Assembly: GCF_018332655.1 (NCBI RefSeq)
Contig: NZ_BOQL01000037.1
Coordinates: 1-64,000 of the forward strand
Reading direction: 5' to 3'
DNA: 64,000 nt
Source of the DNA: Actinoplanes auranticolor
GTDB lineage: Bacteria > Actinomycetota > Actinomycetes > Mycobacteriales > Micromonosporaceae
Within the stretch, counting starts at the first letter, position 1. Every line of letters starts with the position of its first letter. The position numbers and the translations under genes were made by a program. The notes below the pieces were generated by a model. It did not search any database. It was given only the letters and a program-made list of their open reading frames with translations, and was not told the DNA's origin. Below are positions 33,346 to 42,146 of this stretch, piece by piece.

Positions 33346-34251
33346 TCAGACCCGGGCGCTCTGGTCGAGCCACAGTTTCTGCAGCATGTGCCAGTCCTGC
33401 GGGTGCTCGGCGATACCCAGCGCGAACGCGTCGGCCAGCCGCTGAGTGGTGATCTTGACCCGGACGTCGAGGGCGCCCTCGTCCGGCTCGGGCAGCTCGA
33501 TGCGGCGGATCCGGCCGAGCGAGCCCGTCGGGGTGAACCACAGATCGGCCGCGTACAGCGGGGCCCCCGTGCGCAGCGCCAGGATCGCGGGGCCGGCCGG
33601 CATCCGGGTGCGGCCGCCGAAGAACTGCACCTCGATGCCGCGGGCGGACAGGTCACGGTCGGCGAGCAGGGGTACCGCGTACCCCTGGGTGGCTTTCTCG
33701 GCGAGCACGTCCAGCGGTGGCCGCTGGCCGCCGGTGAGCGGGAGCACCTCCATGCCGAGCTTCTCGCGGTAGGCGATGAAGCGCTCGAACAGCCCCTCGG
33801 GCTTGAGCCGCTCCATCACCGTGATCATCCGGTAGTCGTGCGAGACGAGCCAGGCGGCGGCCGCGTCCCAGTTGGCCATGTGCGGCAGCGCCAGGATCGC
33901 GCCCTTGCCCTCGCCCAGGACGCGGTGGAACTCGTCCGCGTTGACCAGGTCGAAGTCGCGCAGGAAGTCGGCCCGGCTCTGCGAGGGCAGCCGGAACGCC
34001 TCCATCCAGTACCGGGCGTACGAGCGCAGCCCGGCCCGGACCAGCTCGTCGAGCTCGGCCTCCGGCATGTCGGGGCCGACGACCATGCGCAGGTTGCGGC
34101 GCAGCCGCTGGGTGCTCGGCCCGTTGGCTCTGGCCGCCCGGTCGGCGCCCCGGTTGAAGACGGCGCGGGCGGCGCGCAGCGGCAGCATCCGCGTCACCCG
34201 CCAGCCGGCGGCGTAACCCAGCTCGGTCAGCTGATCCCGCCGCGAACTCAC
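33346..34251 (-). CDS. patA: Phosphatidylinositol mannoside acyltransferase
   Basis: Predicted 301-aa acyltransferase of the LpxL/HtrB family, which acylates the mannose of PIM1/PIM2 using acyl-CoA. The HX4D catalytic motif is HMANWD in ALPHMANWDAAAAWL; GPAILALRTGAPLY is the later family block. The start is GTG 34251, overlapping the pgsA stop as GTGA; the frame remains open far upstream in pgsA but without homology. Order pgsA-patA-pimA is the conserved PIM operon of actinobacteria. Confidence 0.92.
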   Translation of the reverse strand: MSSRRDQLTELGYAAGWRVTRMLPLRAARAVFNRGADRAARANGPSTQRLRRNLRMVVGPDMPEAELDELVRAGLRSYARYWMEAFRLPSQSRADFLRDFDLVNADEFHRVLGEGKGAILALPHMANWDAAAAWLVSHDYRMITVMERLKPEGLFERFIAYREKLGMEVLPLTGGQRPPLDVLAEKATQGYAVPLLADRDLSARGIEVQFFGGRTRMPAGPAILALRTGAPLYAADLWFTPTGSLGRIRRIELPEPDEGALDVRVKITTQRLADAFALGIAEHPQDWHMLQKLWLDQSARV

Positions 34252-34928
34252 GCCGGACCGTCCGGCTCGGCCGGACCAGCCGGCGCGCCCGGCTCGCCGG
34301 CGGCAGCGGGCCCGGCCGGGACCACGTCCGACTTGGCCGCGTGGATCAGCCGCTGGAAGACCGTGATGATCGACAGCACCGACAGCACCCAGAGCGCGGC
34401 CGGCAGGCCCCACTCCAGCCCGGCGGCGCCCAGCAGACCGCCGACACCCACGATGAGCAGGCGTTCGAGGCGCTCGGCGATGCCGACGTCGGCGTCCAGG
34501 CCGAGGCTCTGGGCACGGGCCTTGACGTAGGAGACGACCTGGCCGAAGGCGAGCGAGACCAGCGCGGCGACCATGCCGCCGTACGGGTTGCCCTCGCCGG
34601 CCAGGTAGTAGGCGACGGCGCCGAAGACCGCGGCGTCGGCGATCCGGTCCATCGACGAGTCCAGCAGGGCGCCGAACTTGCCCGACGGTCCCCGCAGGCG
34701 GGCCATCGTGCCGTCGAGCGCGTCGGTGAGCGCGGAGGCGGTGACGATCACGGTGCCCCAGAACAGCTCGCCCCGGGCGCCGAAGCCCAGGGCGCCGATC
34801 AGGACGCCGACGGTGCCGGCGACGGTCACCGCGTTCGGGGTGACCCCGAGGCGGAGCAAGAGGCGGGCGGTCGGATGGAGGACGTACGACGAGAGGGCGC
34901 GGGCGGGCACGCTGACGATCTTTGCCAT
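34248..34928 (-). CDS. pgsA: Phosphatidylinositol phosphate synthase PgsA
   Basis: Predicted 226-aa integral membrane CDP-alcohol phosphotransferase. The motif D-x2-DG-x2-AR-x8-G-x3-D-x3-D is complete, with Asp69, Asp72, Asp90 and Asp94. Six hydrophobic helices are apparent. In actinobacteria this enzyme joins CDP-diacylglycerol with inositol phosphate to start PI and PIM synthesis. A Pro/Ala/Gly-rich tail (about 30 residues) follows the last helix. It leads the operon with patA and pimA, divergent from the EF-G-like gene. Confidence 0.93.
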   Translation of the reverse strand: MAKIVSVPARALSSYVLHPTARLLLRLGVTPNAVTVAGTVGVLIGALGFGARGELFWGTVIVTASALTDALDGTMARLRGPSGKFGALLDSSMDRIADAAVFGAVAYYLAGEGNPYGGMVAALVSLAFGQVVSYVKARAQSLGLDADVGIAERLERLLIVGVGGLLGAAGLEWGLPAALWVLSVLSIITVFQRLIHAAKSDVVPAGPAAAGEPGAPAGPAEPDGPA

Positions 34929-35163
34929 GGCCGTCCCACCATAACGGCGTGCGGGGAGAACCCGGTACGGCGTGCGTCACGCGTCGCCGGATCGTCATGA
35001 AAGGCCGGTTGCCGACTACAAAGGGTTGCGGGGGCGACTGCGCTGGGTGTCAGATCCAAGGACGGGGGGCGTAACAGCCAGGAATGCCCGCCCGGTTCCC
35101 GCGGCAGCCGACGGGGTCGGGAGAATGGGCGCCGACCGCGGCTGCCGACAGGAGGGCGTCACC

Positions 35164-37314
35164 ATGACGCAGAAGACCCAGGAGAAAGGGCTCACCGCAC
35201 CGGTGGTGACCGAGCCCGGCAGAGTACGCAACGTGGTGCTGGTGGGCCACTCCGGCGCGGGCAAGACGACCCTGGTCGAGGCGCTGCTCGCGGCGACCGG
35301 CACGATCTCGCGTGCGGGCACGGTGGCGGACGGCACCACGGTGACCGACCACGACCCTGCGGCCGTACGCCAGCAGCGGTCCGTCTCCCTCTCGTGCGCC
35401 CCGCTGGTGCACGAAGGAGTGAAGATCAACCTGCTCGACACCCCCGGCTACGCCGACTTCGTGGGTGAGCTGCGCGCCGGCCTGCGGGCCGCGGACGCCG
35501 CCGTCTTCGTGGTCTCGGCGGTCGACGGCGTGGACGAGGCGACCGTCGCTCTCTGGGAGGAGTGCGCCGCGATCGGCATGCCCCGGGCCGTGACGATCAC
35601 CCGGCTCGACCATCCGCGCGCCGACTACGAGGGCACACTGCAGGACTGCCAGGAGGCGTTCGGCGAGAACGTCATGCCGATCTACCAGCCCATGCTCGGT
35701 GACGACGGCGCCGCCATCGCCGGCCTGCTGGGCCTGGTCACGCTGCGGGTCCTGGACTACTCGACCGGCTATCCGCCGCGGGTCGGCGAGGCCGAGCGCG
35801 AGCACCTGACCCCGATCAAGGACGACCGCGACCTGCTCATCGAGGGGATCATCGCCGAGAGCGAGGACGAGACCCTGATGGACCGGTACGTCGCCGGCGA
35901 GCTGATCAGCACCGAGACGCTGGTACCGGACCTGGAGAAGGCCGTCGCCCGCGGCACCTTCTACCCGGTCATCCCGGTCTGCGCCGCGACCGGCGTCGGC
36001 CTGGACGCCCTGCTCGACGGCCTGGTCAGCGCCGCGCCGTCGCCGCTGGAGCACGACCTGCCGGTGGTCACCGGGGTGGACGGCAGCCCTCGCCCGCCGC
36101 TGACCTGCGACCCGGACGGCCCGCTGGTGGCCGAGGTGGTCAAGACCACGATCGACCGGCACGTCGGCCGGGTCTCGCTGGTCCGGGTCTTCTCCGGCAC
36201 CCTGCGCCCCGAGCTGACCGTGCACGTCTCCGGGCACGGCCTCACCGAGCGGGGACATCCCGACCACGACGCCGACGAACGGATCGCGCACGTCTACTCC
36301 CCGCTCGGCGCGCAGCTGCGCGAGGTGCCGGCCTGCGTGGCCGGGGACATCTGCGCGATCACCAAGTCGGGCAGCGCCGAGACCGGTGACACCATCTCGG
36401 CCAAGGACCAGCCCCTGCTCATGGAGCCGTGGACGATGCCGGAGCCGCTGCTGCCGATCGCGGTGGTCGCCCGGACCCGTTCCGACGAGGACGCCCTGGC
36501 CAAGAACCTGGCCCGGCTGGTCGCCGGCGATCCCACGCTGCGACTGGAACGCAATCCCGACACCCACCAGCAGGTGCTCTGGTGCATGGGTGAGTCGCAC
36601 GCCGACGTGGTCCTCGAACGACTGCGCTCCGGCGGCGTGGAGCTGGACACCGAGCCGGTGAAGGTGTCCCTGCGCGAGACCTTCAGCGCCCCGGCGCAGG
36701 GTCACGGCCGGCACGTCAAGCAGTCCGGCGGGCACGGCCAGTACGCGGTCTGCTCCATCCAGGTCGAGCCGCTGCCGCGCGGCAGCGGCTTCGAGTTCGT
36801 GGACAAGGTCGTGGGCGGCGCGGTGCCGCACAACTACATCCCGTCGGTGGAGAAGGGGGTACGCGCCCAGCTCGAACGGGGCATCGTCGCCGGTTACCCC
36901 GTGGTCGACCTGCGGGTGACGCTGGTGGACGGCAAGGCGCACAGCGTCGACTCCTCCGACGCCGCGTTCCAGACCGCCGGGGCGCTGGCCCTGCGGACCG
37001 CCGCCGAGCAGGGTCAGGTGACGCTGCTCGAACCGGTCGACGAGATCGTGGTGCGGGTGCCGGACACCTACGTCGGCCCGGTGATGAGCGACCTGTCCGG
37101 GCGCCGGGGCCGGCCGCTGGGCACCGAGGTGACCGAGGACGGGGAGCACAGCCTGGTCCGGGCCGAGGTGCCGGCCACCGAGCTGGTCCGCTATGCGGTC
37201 GAGCTGCGGGCGCTCACCTCGGGGGCGGGCACCTTCACCCGCGCGTACGCCCGGCACGAGCCGATGCCGGCGCACCTGGCCGACGCCGTCCGCAAGGAGC
37301 ACGCGAGCCGGTAG
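35164..37314 (+). CDS. EF-G-like translational GTPase (FusA2 type)
   Basis: Predicted 716-aa GTPase with the domain order of elongation factor G. G1 is GHSGAGKT (residues 28-35), G3 is DTPGYADF. G2 lacks the usual RGIT (reads QQRSVSLS) and G4 reads TRLD in place of NKxD, so it differs from canonical EF-G and matches the second EF-G-like group of actinobacteria. Domain IV is recognisable by GGHGQYAVCSIQVEPL and domain V by LSGRRGRPLGTE. Start ATG 35164 is behind AGGAGGG; a frame open from 34972 lacks support. Role unknown; possibly a specialised ribosome factor. It splits the HIT and pgsA genes that are adjacent in mycobacteria. Confidence 0.92.
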   Translation: MTQKTQEKGLTAPVVTEPGRVRNVVLVGHSGAGKTTLVEALLAATGTISRAGTVADGTTVTDHDPAAVRQQRSVSLSCAPLVHEGVKINLLDTPGYADFVGELRAGLRAADAAVFVVSAVDGVDEATVALWEECAAIGMPRAVTITRLDHPRADYEGTLQDCQEAFGENVMPIYQPMLGDDGAAIAGLLGLVTLRVLDYSTGYPPRVGEAEREHLTPIKDDRDLLIEGIIAESEDETLMDRYVAGELISTETLVPDLEKAVARGTFYPVIPVCAATGVGLDALLDGLVSAAPSPLEHDLPVVTGVDGSPRPPLTCDPDGPLVAEVVKTTIDRHVGRVSLVRVFSGTLRPELTVHVSGHGLTERGHPDHDADERIAHVYSPLGAQLREVPACVAGDICAITKSGSAETGDTISAKDQPLLMEPWTMPEPLLPIAVVARTRSDEDALAKNLARLVAGDPTLRLERNPDTHQQVLWCMGESHADVVLERLRSGGVELDTEPVKVSLRETFSAPAQGHGRHVKQSGGHGQYAVCSIQVEPLPRGSGFEFVDKVVGGAVPHNYIPSVEKGVRAQLERGIVAGYPVVDLRVTLVDGKAHSVDSSDAAFQTAGALALRTAAEQGQVTLLEPVDEIVVRVPDTYVGPVMSDLSGRRGRPLGTEVTEDGEHSLVRAEVPATELVRYAVELRALTSGAGTFTRAYARHEPMPAHLADAVRKEHASR

Positions 37315-37320
37315 ATCCGC

Positions 37321-37431
37321 TCACGCGACCGGCGCCATCGGGTAGGACGGCAGCTCGATGGCGTTGGCCGCGTCGTGCAGCGGCCGGGTGACCCGCTCGA
37401 TGAGCTGCCGCTCGAGCGGGTGGTGCGGGCC
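37321..37431 (-). other. 36-codon open frame directly after the HIT amber stop
   Basis: Immediately beyond the TAG stop of the HIT gene, in the same frame, 36 sense codons run to a TGA at 37321-37323. Apart from its single ATG all end in G or C, and the product (pieces: GPHHPLERQLIERV, TRPLHDAANAIELPS, YPMAPVA) is protein-like with a helix-forming stretch. It lacks its own start codon close to the left end. It may be the residue of a lost gene, or a read-through extension. I do not recognise the family. Confidence 0.5.
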
Positions 37432-37962
37432 CTAAGCCTCGCCCCAGGCCTTCACCAGTAGGGCGCGGGTGTCGCCGAGCATCTGCGGCAGCACCTTGGT
37501 CCGGCCGATCACCGGCATGAAGTTGCCGTCACCGCCCCACCGCGGCACCACGTGCTGGTGCAGGTGCGCCGCGATCCCGGCGCCGGCCACGGCCCCCTGG
37601 TTCATCCCCAGGTTGAAGCCGTGCGGGCTGCTGGCCTGCCGGATGACCCGCATCGCCCGCTGGGTGAAACCGGCCAGCTCGACCGTCTCGGCGTCGGTCA
37701 GCTCGGTGTAGTCGGCGACGTGCCGGTACGGGCAGACCAGCAGATGCCCCGGGTTGTACGGGTACAGATTGAGCACCGCGAAGACGTGCTCACCGCGGGC
37801 CACCACGAGGCTCTCCCCCTCGTCGAGCCCGGGCGCCACGCAGAACGGGCAGTCGGCCGGCGCCTCGTAGCCACCCTCGGGCCGGTCCGCACCCGAGATG
37901 TAGGCCATCCGGTGCGGTGTCCAGAGCCGGTCGAGACCGTCCCGGTCCCCTGCGTCACTCAC
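37432..37962 (-). CDS. HIT-domain protein (AP4A phosphorylase-like)
   Basis: Predicted 176-aa histidine-triad nucleotide hydrolase/transferase. The triad is H-x-H-x-H in HLHQHVVPRW, His133, His135 and His137. RLWTPHRMAYI near the N-terminus and VLNLYPYNPGHLLVCPYRH (in part NLYPYNPGHLLV) are typical of the actinobacterial AP4A phosphorylase group. The cysteines of CPFC (residues about 39-42) suggest a zinc site. Length equals relatives, so the TAG stop looks authentic despite the open frame beyond it. GTG start follows TAGGGT by six bases. Confidence 0.92.
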   Translation of the reverse strand: MSDAGDRDGLDRLWTPHRMAYISGADRPEGGYEAPADCPFCVAPGLDEGESLVVARGEHVFAVLNLYPYNPGHLLVCPYRHVADYTELTDAETVELAGFTQRAMRVIRQASSPHGFNLGMNQGAVAGAGIAAHLHQHVVPRWGGDGNFMPVIGRTKVLPQMLGDTRALLVKAWGEA

Positions 37963-37968
37963 GCCTCC

Positions 37969-37974
37969 ACCCTA
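37969..37974 (-). promoter_or_regulatory. -10 element of the HIT gene
   Basis: TAGGGT ends six bases before the GTG at 37962; GGAGG lies within those six bases, so either leaderless or leadered initiation is possible. Confidence 0.45.
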
Positions 37975-38059
37975 GTCAGCCGGGCCGGCCCCCGCCCGGT
38001 GCGCGCCTGGCATCGACGTCCGTCATAGAGTGTCGGCGATCAATGTGAGGTGGACGAGC

Positions 38060-39040
38060 ATGCGTGGGACACACATCCGGCACCGTCGCGGTGTCCTGGT
38101 CATCCTGATCGTCGCGGTGCTGGTCGCCGGCGTGACGGTGGCCGTCGTCGGCGCGCTGCGGACCGGCGACGAGGCACCGGTGGCACCGGCCGCGGCACCG
38201 GCCGACCCCGGGCGCCGCCCCTGGCAGGTGACCCTCGACGTCGACGAGACCTCCGGCTACGTCGTCACGGCCAGCGTCACCGACGGCGACCGGCAGACCC
38301 TCACCGTGCAGAACCTCGGCCTGGGCGACGGCCCCGACGGCACGTACGGCGGCGAGGTGACCGCCTTCTCGCCGGGCACGCTGGACGAGAGCCAGTTCCG
38401 CAAGGCCGAGCAGATCGACGACTTCCGGTACCTGACCGCCTTCTCCTTCGCCGGGCACACCACCGGGGAGACCGAGCCGTGGCAGACCCCGGCGGTGGGC
38501 CGGCGGGACCCGTCGGGCACCTGGATCGTGGTCTACGCCGACCGCGCCCGCGCCGAGGGCAGGATCGCCCGCTCGGACCTGCTGAAGCTGGCCGCAGCCG
38601 TGACCCTCGGCTCCCCGCGCGACCTGCGGCTGCCGCTGCGCCTGGGCGTCGCCCTGCCCAAGGGCCTGCAGCTCACCTACGTGCGCTCGCCGGACCACCG
38701 GATCGACCGCGGGCAGGCGGCGGCGGGCTTCAGCACCGTCTCCCGCGCCCCGTCGGGTGCGGCTGTCTACACCGGACTGCCGGGCGGGCTGGAGGTCGCC
38801 GTGCTGACCGAGGCCCGGGACGCGGCCTGGGCGGACAAACGGGCGACGCTGACCGGCCGGACCCAGGTCGGCAAACTGCCGGCCTGGTACGAGCCACGCG
38901 GCCGGCTCATCGTGGAGGCGGAGCACTGCGTCGTCACGGTCGAGTCGCTCTTTCCCCGCCCCGAACTGGACCGGATGATCGAGGACCTCACCATCGGCGA
39001 CTGTGCCGACCCGGACTCCTGGATCCCGCCGCTGAGCTGA
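38060..39040 (+). CDS. Membrane-anchored exported protein, unknown function
   Basis: Predicted 326-aa protein: basic N-terminus, one membrane helix (VLVILIVAVLVAGVTVAVVGAL, about 11-32), an Ala/Pro linker and an extracytoplasmic domain with no motif I can name. The sequence VTLDVDETSGYVVTASVTDGD suggests beta structure, and two cysteines (HCVVTV and GDCADPD) near the C-terminus could form a disulphide. ATG 38060 is preferred to GTG 38030 because GAGGTGG precedes it by six bases. It is convergent with thrS and divergent from the HIT gene. Confidence 0.7.
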   Translation: MRGTHIRHRRGVLVILIVAVLVAGVTVAVVGALRTGDEAPVAPAAAPADPGRRPWQVTLDVDETSGYVVTASVTDGDRQTLTVQNLGLGDGPDGTYGGEVTAFSPGTLDESQFRKAEQIDDFRYLTAFSFAGHTTGETEPWQTPAVGRRDPSGTWIVVYADRARAEGRIARSDLLKLAAAVTLGSPRDLRLPLRLGVALPKGLQLTYVRSPDHRIDRGQAAAGFSTVSRAPSGAAVYTGLPGGLEVAVLTEARDAAWADKRATLTGRTQVGKLPAWYEPRGRLIVEAEHCVVTVESLFPRPELDRMIEDLTIGDCADPDSWIPPLS

Positions 39041-39068
39041 CGCGGGACCCAGGAGGCGCGGGGACGTC

Positions 39069-41057
39069 TCAGGCCGCGGACGGCCCGGTGTTGACCCGGC
39101 TGCGCACGATCTCGACGACGTGCGCGACCGCCTCGTCCAGCGGCACGCCGTTGCGCTGCGAGCCGTCGCGGTAGCGGAAGGACACCGTGCCGCCGTTCAC
39201 GTCGTCGTCGCCGGCGATCGCCATGAACGGGATCTTCTGCTGCTGCGCGGTGCGGATCTTCTTCTGCATCCGGTCGTCGGAGTAGTCGACCTCGGCCCGG
39301 ATGCCCTCCCGGCGGAGCCGGGCGACGAACTCACCGAGGTAGTCGGCGTGGTCGTCGCGGATCGGGATGCCGACCACCTGCACCGGGGCCAGCCAGGCCG
39401 GGAACGCGCCCGCGTAGTGCTCGGTCAGCACGCCGAAGAAGCGCTCGATCGAGCCGAACAGCGCCCGGTGGATCATGATCGGTCGCTTGCGGGTGCCGTC
39501 TGCCGCCGAGTACTCCAGCTCGAAGCGCTCCGGCAGGTTGAAGTCGAGCTGGATGGTCGACATCTGCCAGGTCCGGCCGATCGCGTCCTTGGCCTGCACG
39601 CTGATCTTCGGACCGTAGAACGCCGCGCCGCCCGGGTCCGGCACCAGGTCCAGTCCGGACTCGGTGGCCACCCGGCGCAGGGTCTCGGTGGCGCGCTCCC
39701 AGTTCTCGTCCGTGCCGACCGACTTCTCCGGGTTGCGGGTGGACAGCTCCAGGTAGAAGTCGTCCAGGCCGTAGTCCTTGAGCAGCTGGAGCACGAAGGT
39801 CAGCAGCGAGGTGAGCTCGGCCTCCATCTGCTCCTCGGCGCAGAAGATGTGCGCGTCGTCCTGGGTCATGCCGCGGACCCGGGTGAGGCCGTGGATCACG
39901 CCGGACTTCTCGTAGCGGTAGACGGTGCCGAACTCGAACATGCGCAGCGGCAGCTCGCGGTAGGACCGGCCGCGGGACCGGAAGATCAGGTTGTGGAACG
40001 GGCAGTTCATCGGCTTGAGGTAGTAGTTCGCGCCCTCCATCTCCATGGGCGGGAACATGCCGTCGGCGTACCAGTCGAGGTGTCCGGACGTCTCGAACAG
40101 GTTGGCCTTGGTGATGTGCGGGGTGTTGACGAACGCGTACCCCGCCTCCTCGTGCTTGCTGCGCGAGTAGTTCTCCATCTCGCGCCGGATGATGCCGCCC
40201 TTGGGGTGGAACACCGGCAGGCCCGAGCCGAGCTCGTCCGGGAAGGAGAACAGGTCCAGGTCGGCGCCCAGCTTGCGGTGGTCGCGGCGGGCGGCCTCCT
40301 CCAGCAGCTTCAGGTACGCCTTCAGCTCGTCACGGGTCGGCCACGCGGTGCCGTAGACCCGCTGCAGCTGCGGATTCTTCTCACTGCCCCGCCAGTACGC
40401 GGCCGCGGAGCGCATCAGCTTGAAGGCGCCGATCAGCCGGGTCGTCGGCAGATGCGGGCCGCGGCACAGGTCGCCCCAGACGCGCTTGCCGTCCTTGTCG
40501 ATGTTGTCGTAGTGGGTCAGCTCGCCGGCGCCGACCTCCATGACCTCGTCCGCGTCCACCTCGCCTTTGATGTCGACCAGCTCGAGCTTGTACGGCTCGT
40601 TCGCCAGCTCCACCTTGGCCTCGTCGAGCGAGCCGTACTCGCGGCGCCGGAACGTCTGACCGGACTTGACGATCTCCTGCATCCGCTTCTCGAGCTTGGC
40701 CAGGTCGTCGGGCTGGAACGGCTTGGCCACGTCGAAGTCGTAGTAGAAGCCGTTCTCGATCGGCGGGCCGATGCCGAGCCTGGCCTCCGGGAAGACGTCC
40801 TGCACGGCCTGGGCCAGCACGTGCGCGGTCGAGTGCCGCAGCACGTTGAGCCCGTCCGGCGAGTCCAGCGGCACCGGGGTGACCTCGGTGTCCAGCTCCG
40901 GAGCCCAGTCCAGGTCGCGCAGCCGGCCCGCCGGGTCACGGACGACCACGATCGCCTTCGGACCGGCGGCGGGCAGGCCGGCGGCGGCCACCGCGTCGGC
41001 CGCCGTCGTCCCGGCCGGGACGACCAGGCCCTCGGCGGGGGTACGGGGTGCAGACAC
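39069..41057 (-). CDS. thrS: Threonyl-tRNA synthetase
   Basis: Predicted 662-aa class II synthetase. Order: TGS domain (residues 1-65), editing domain with LRHSTAHVLAQAV (HxxxH zinc-like motif about 74-78) and later LCRGPHLPTT, catalytic core with MNCPFHNLIFRS, RMFEFGTVYRYEKSGV and HRALFGSIERFFG, then the anticodon-binding domain (VQVVGIPIRDDHADY onward). All key blocks are present. GTG start follows AAGGAGAACCACC. The leader is too short (about 60 bp to the next gene) for a T-box. Synteny with HIT-pgsA supports the assignment. Confidence 0.97.
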   Translation of the reverse strand: MSAPRTPAEGLVVPAGTTAADAVAAAGLPAAGPKAIVVVRDPAGRLRDLDWAPELDTEVTPVPLDSPDGLNVLRHSTAHVLAQAVQDVFPEARLGIGPPIENGFYYDFDVAKPFQPDDLAKLEKRMQEIVKSGQTFRRREYGSLDEAKVELANEPYKLELVDIKGEVDADEVMEVGAGELTHYDNIDKDGKRVWGDLCRGPHLPTTRLIGAFKLMRSAAAYWRGSEKNPQLQRVYGTAWPTRDELKAYLKLLEEAARRDHRKLGADLDLFSFPDELGSGLPVFHPKGGIIRREMENYSRSKHEEAGYAFVNTPHITKANLFETSGHLDWYADGMFPPMEMEGANYYLKPMNCPFHNLIFRSRGRSYRELPLRMFEFGTVYRYEKSGVIHGLTRVRGMTQDDAHIFCAEEQMEAELTSLLTFVLQLLKDYGLDDFYLELSTRNPEKSVGTDENWERATETLRRVATESGLDLVPDPGGAAFYGPKISVQAKDAIGRTWQMSTIQLDFNLPERFELEYSAADGTRKRPIMIHRALFGSIERFFGVLTEHYAGAFPAWLAPVQVVGIPIRDDHADYLGEFVARLRREGIRAEVDYSDDRMQKKIRTAQQQKIPFMAIAGDDDVNGGTVSFRYRDGSQRNGVPLDEAVAHVVEIVRSRVNTGPSAA

Positions 41058-41115
41058 GGTGGTTCTCCTTTGCGTGAAAAGCGGGGTCGAGCACGATGCT
41101 AGTAGGTCGGTTTGC

Positions 41116-42051
41116 TCACGCCTCGCGCGACGCGGTCACCCAGTCGGGCAGCTCCTCGCGGGCCGCCAGCCAGGCCGCCGGGATCCCCTCCACCCCGGTG
41201 TACGCGGCGACGATGCCCCCGGCCATCGCGGCGGTGGTGTCCACATCCCCGCCCGCGGTCACGCACGCGGTGATCGCGGCCGGATAGTCGCCGAGGTGCC
41301 GGGCGGCCACCCAGACGGCGAACGGCACCGAGTCCTGCGCCGTCGACCGTGAGCCGGTGCCGAGCTCGTACGCCGCCTCGGCGGCGTCGGTGATCCGCTG
41401 GGCCCGGTGCAGGCCGTCCTGCACGTGCCCCGGAGCGACCCACCCCGCGACGGCCGCGAGGAACTGTGCCGGCTCGGGCGGGTGACCGTCGAGGCGGGCC
41501 GCCGCCGCGATCGCCGCCGCGACGGTGACCGCCACCCCGCCGGCGATGCCCTCGGGGTGGGCGTGGGTGACCTCGGCCGCCCGGGCGCCCTGGGCCGCGG
41601 CGTGGGCCAGCGAGTCGGCGTGCCAGGCACCGATCGGCGCGGCCCGCATGGCCGCGCCGTTGCCGGCGGAGCCCTGCCCGTCGAAGGCGGCGGCGGCCGC
41701 GATCGGCCACGGGGTGCCCTCGCGGATCTGCCGGAGCATCACCACGGCGCCCGGTCCGTAGCCGCGGTAGGCGTCGAAATGCCGGCCGAGCAGGTCGGCG
41801 AAGTGGTCCCGGTCGAGGCTGAGCTCGTCACTGGCGGTCAGGGCGGTGACCAGGCAGCAGGCTTCCTCGGTGTCGTCGGTCCACGGCCACGGCGGGGTGG
41901 GCAGGTGGCCGCGGGTGAGGTCGGCGGCATGGTGGCCGGGGACGAAATACTGGGCGCCGAGCGCGTCGCCGACCGAGAGACCGGCCAGGCTGTCGGTGGC
42001 GAGGGCCAGACGTGCGTCGGGAAAGAGTGTGAAGGTCATCGGTACCGTCAT
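41116..42051 (-). CDS. ADP-ribosylglycohydrolase family protein
   Basis: Predicted 311-aa (or 307 aa from ATG 42039) all-helical hydrolase. Metal-binding motifs are WTDDTEEA near the N-terminus and GGDVDTTAAMAGGI near the C-terminus, both intact, so binuclear-magnesium catalysis is expected. GLSVGDALGAQYF is the family opening. It may remove ADP-ribose from proteins, as DraG does from nitrogenase reductase, or hydrolyse other ADP-ribose compounds; no NAD-ADP-ribosyltransferase partner is nearby. Ends 58 bp from the thrS start on the same strand. Confidence 0.88.
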   Translation of the reverse strand: MTVPMTFTLFPDARLALATDSLAGLSVGDALGAQYFVPGHHAADLTRGHLPTPPWPWTDDTEEACCLVTALTASDELSLDRDHFADLLGRHFDAYRGYGPGAVVMLRQIREGTPWPIAAAAAFDGQGSAGNGAAMRAAPIGAWHADSLAHAAAQGARAAEVTHAHPEGIAGGVAVTVAAAIAAAARLDGHPPEPAQFLAAVAGWVAPGHVQDGLHRAQRITDAAEAAYELGTGSRSTAQDSVPFAVWVAARHLGDYPAAITACVTAGGDVDTTAAMAGGIVAAYTGVEGIPAAWLAAREELPDWVTASREA

Positions 42052-42134
42052 CCTATAGCGTCCGGTTTCCGGTGACTGTGAGTGATCGACGGCTGCCTCT
42101 GAATGACGGATTCGGCATGGCTTGCCAAGGGCAG

Positions 42135-42140
42135 TACCTT
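42135..42140 (+). promoter_or_regulatory. -10 element of the response regulator gene
   Basis: TACCTT ends six bases before the ATG at 42147; a weak -35 (TTCGGC, 42111-42116) lies 18 bp further upstream. Predicts a leaderless transcript. Confidence 0.45.
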
Positions 42141-42146
42141 CTCTGC

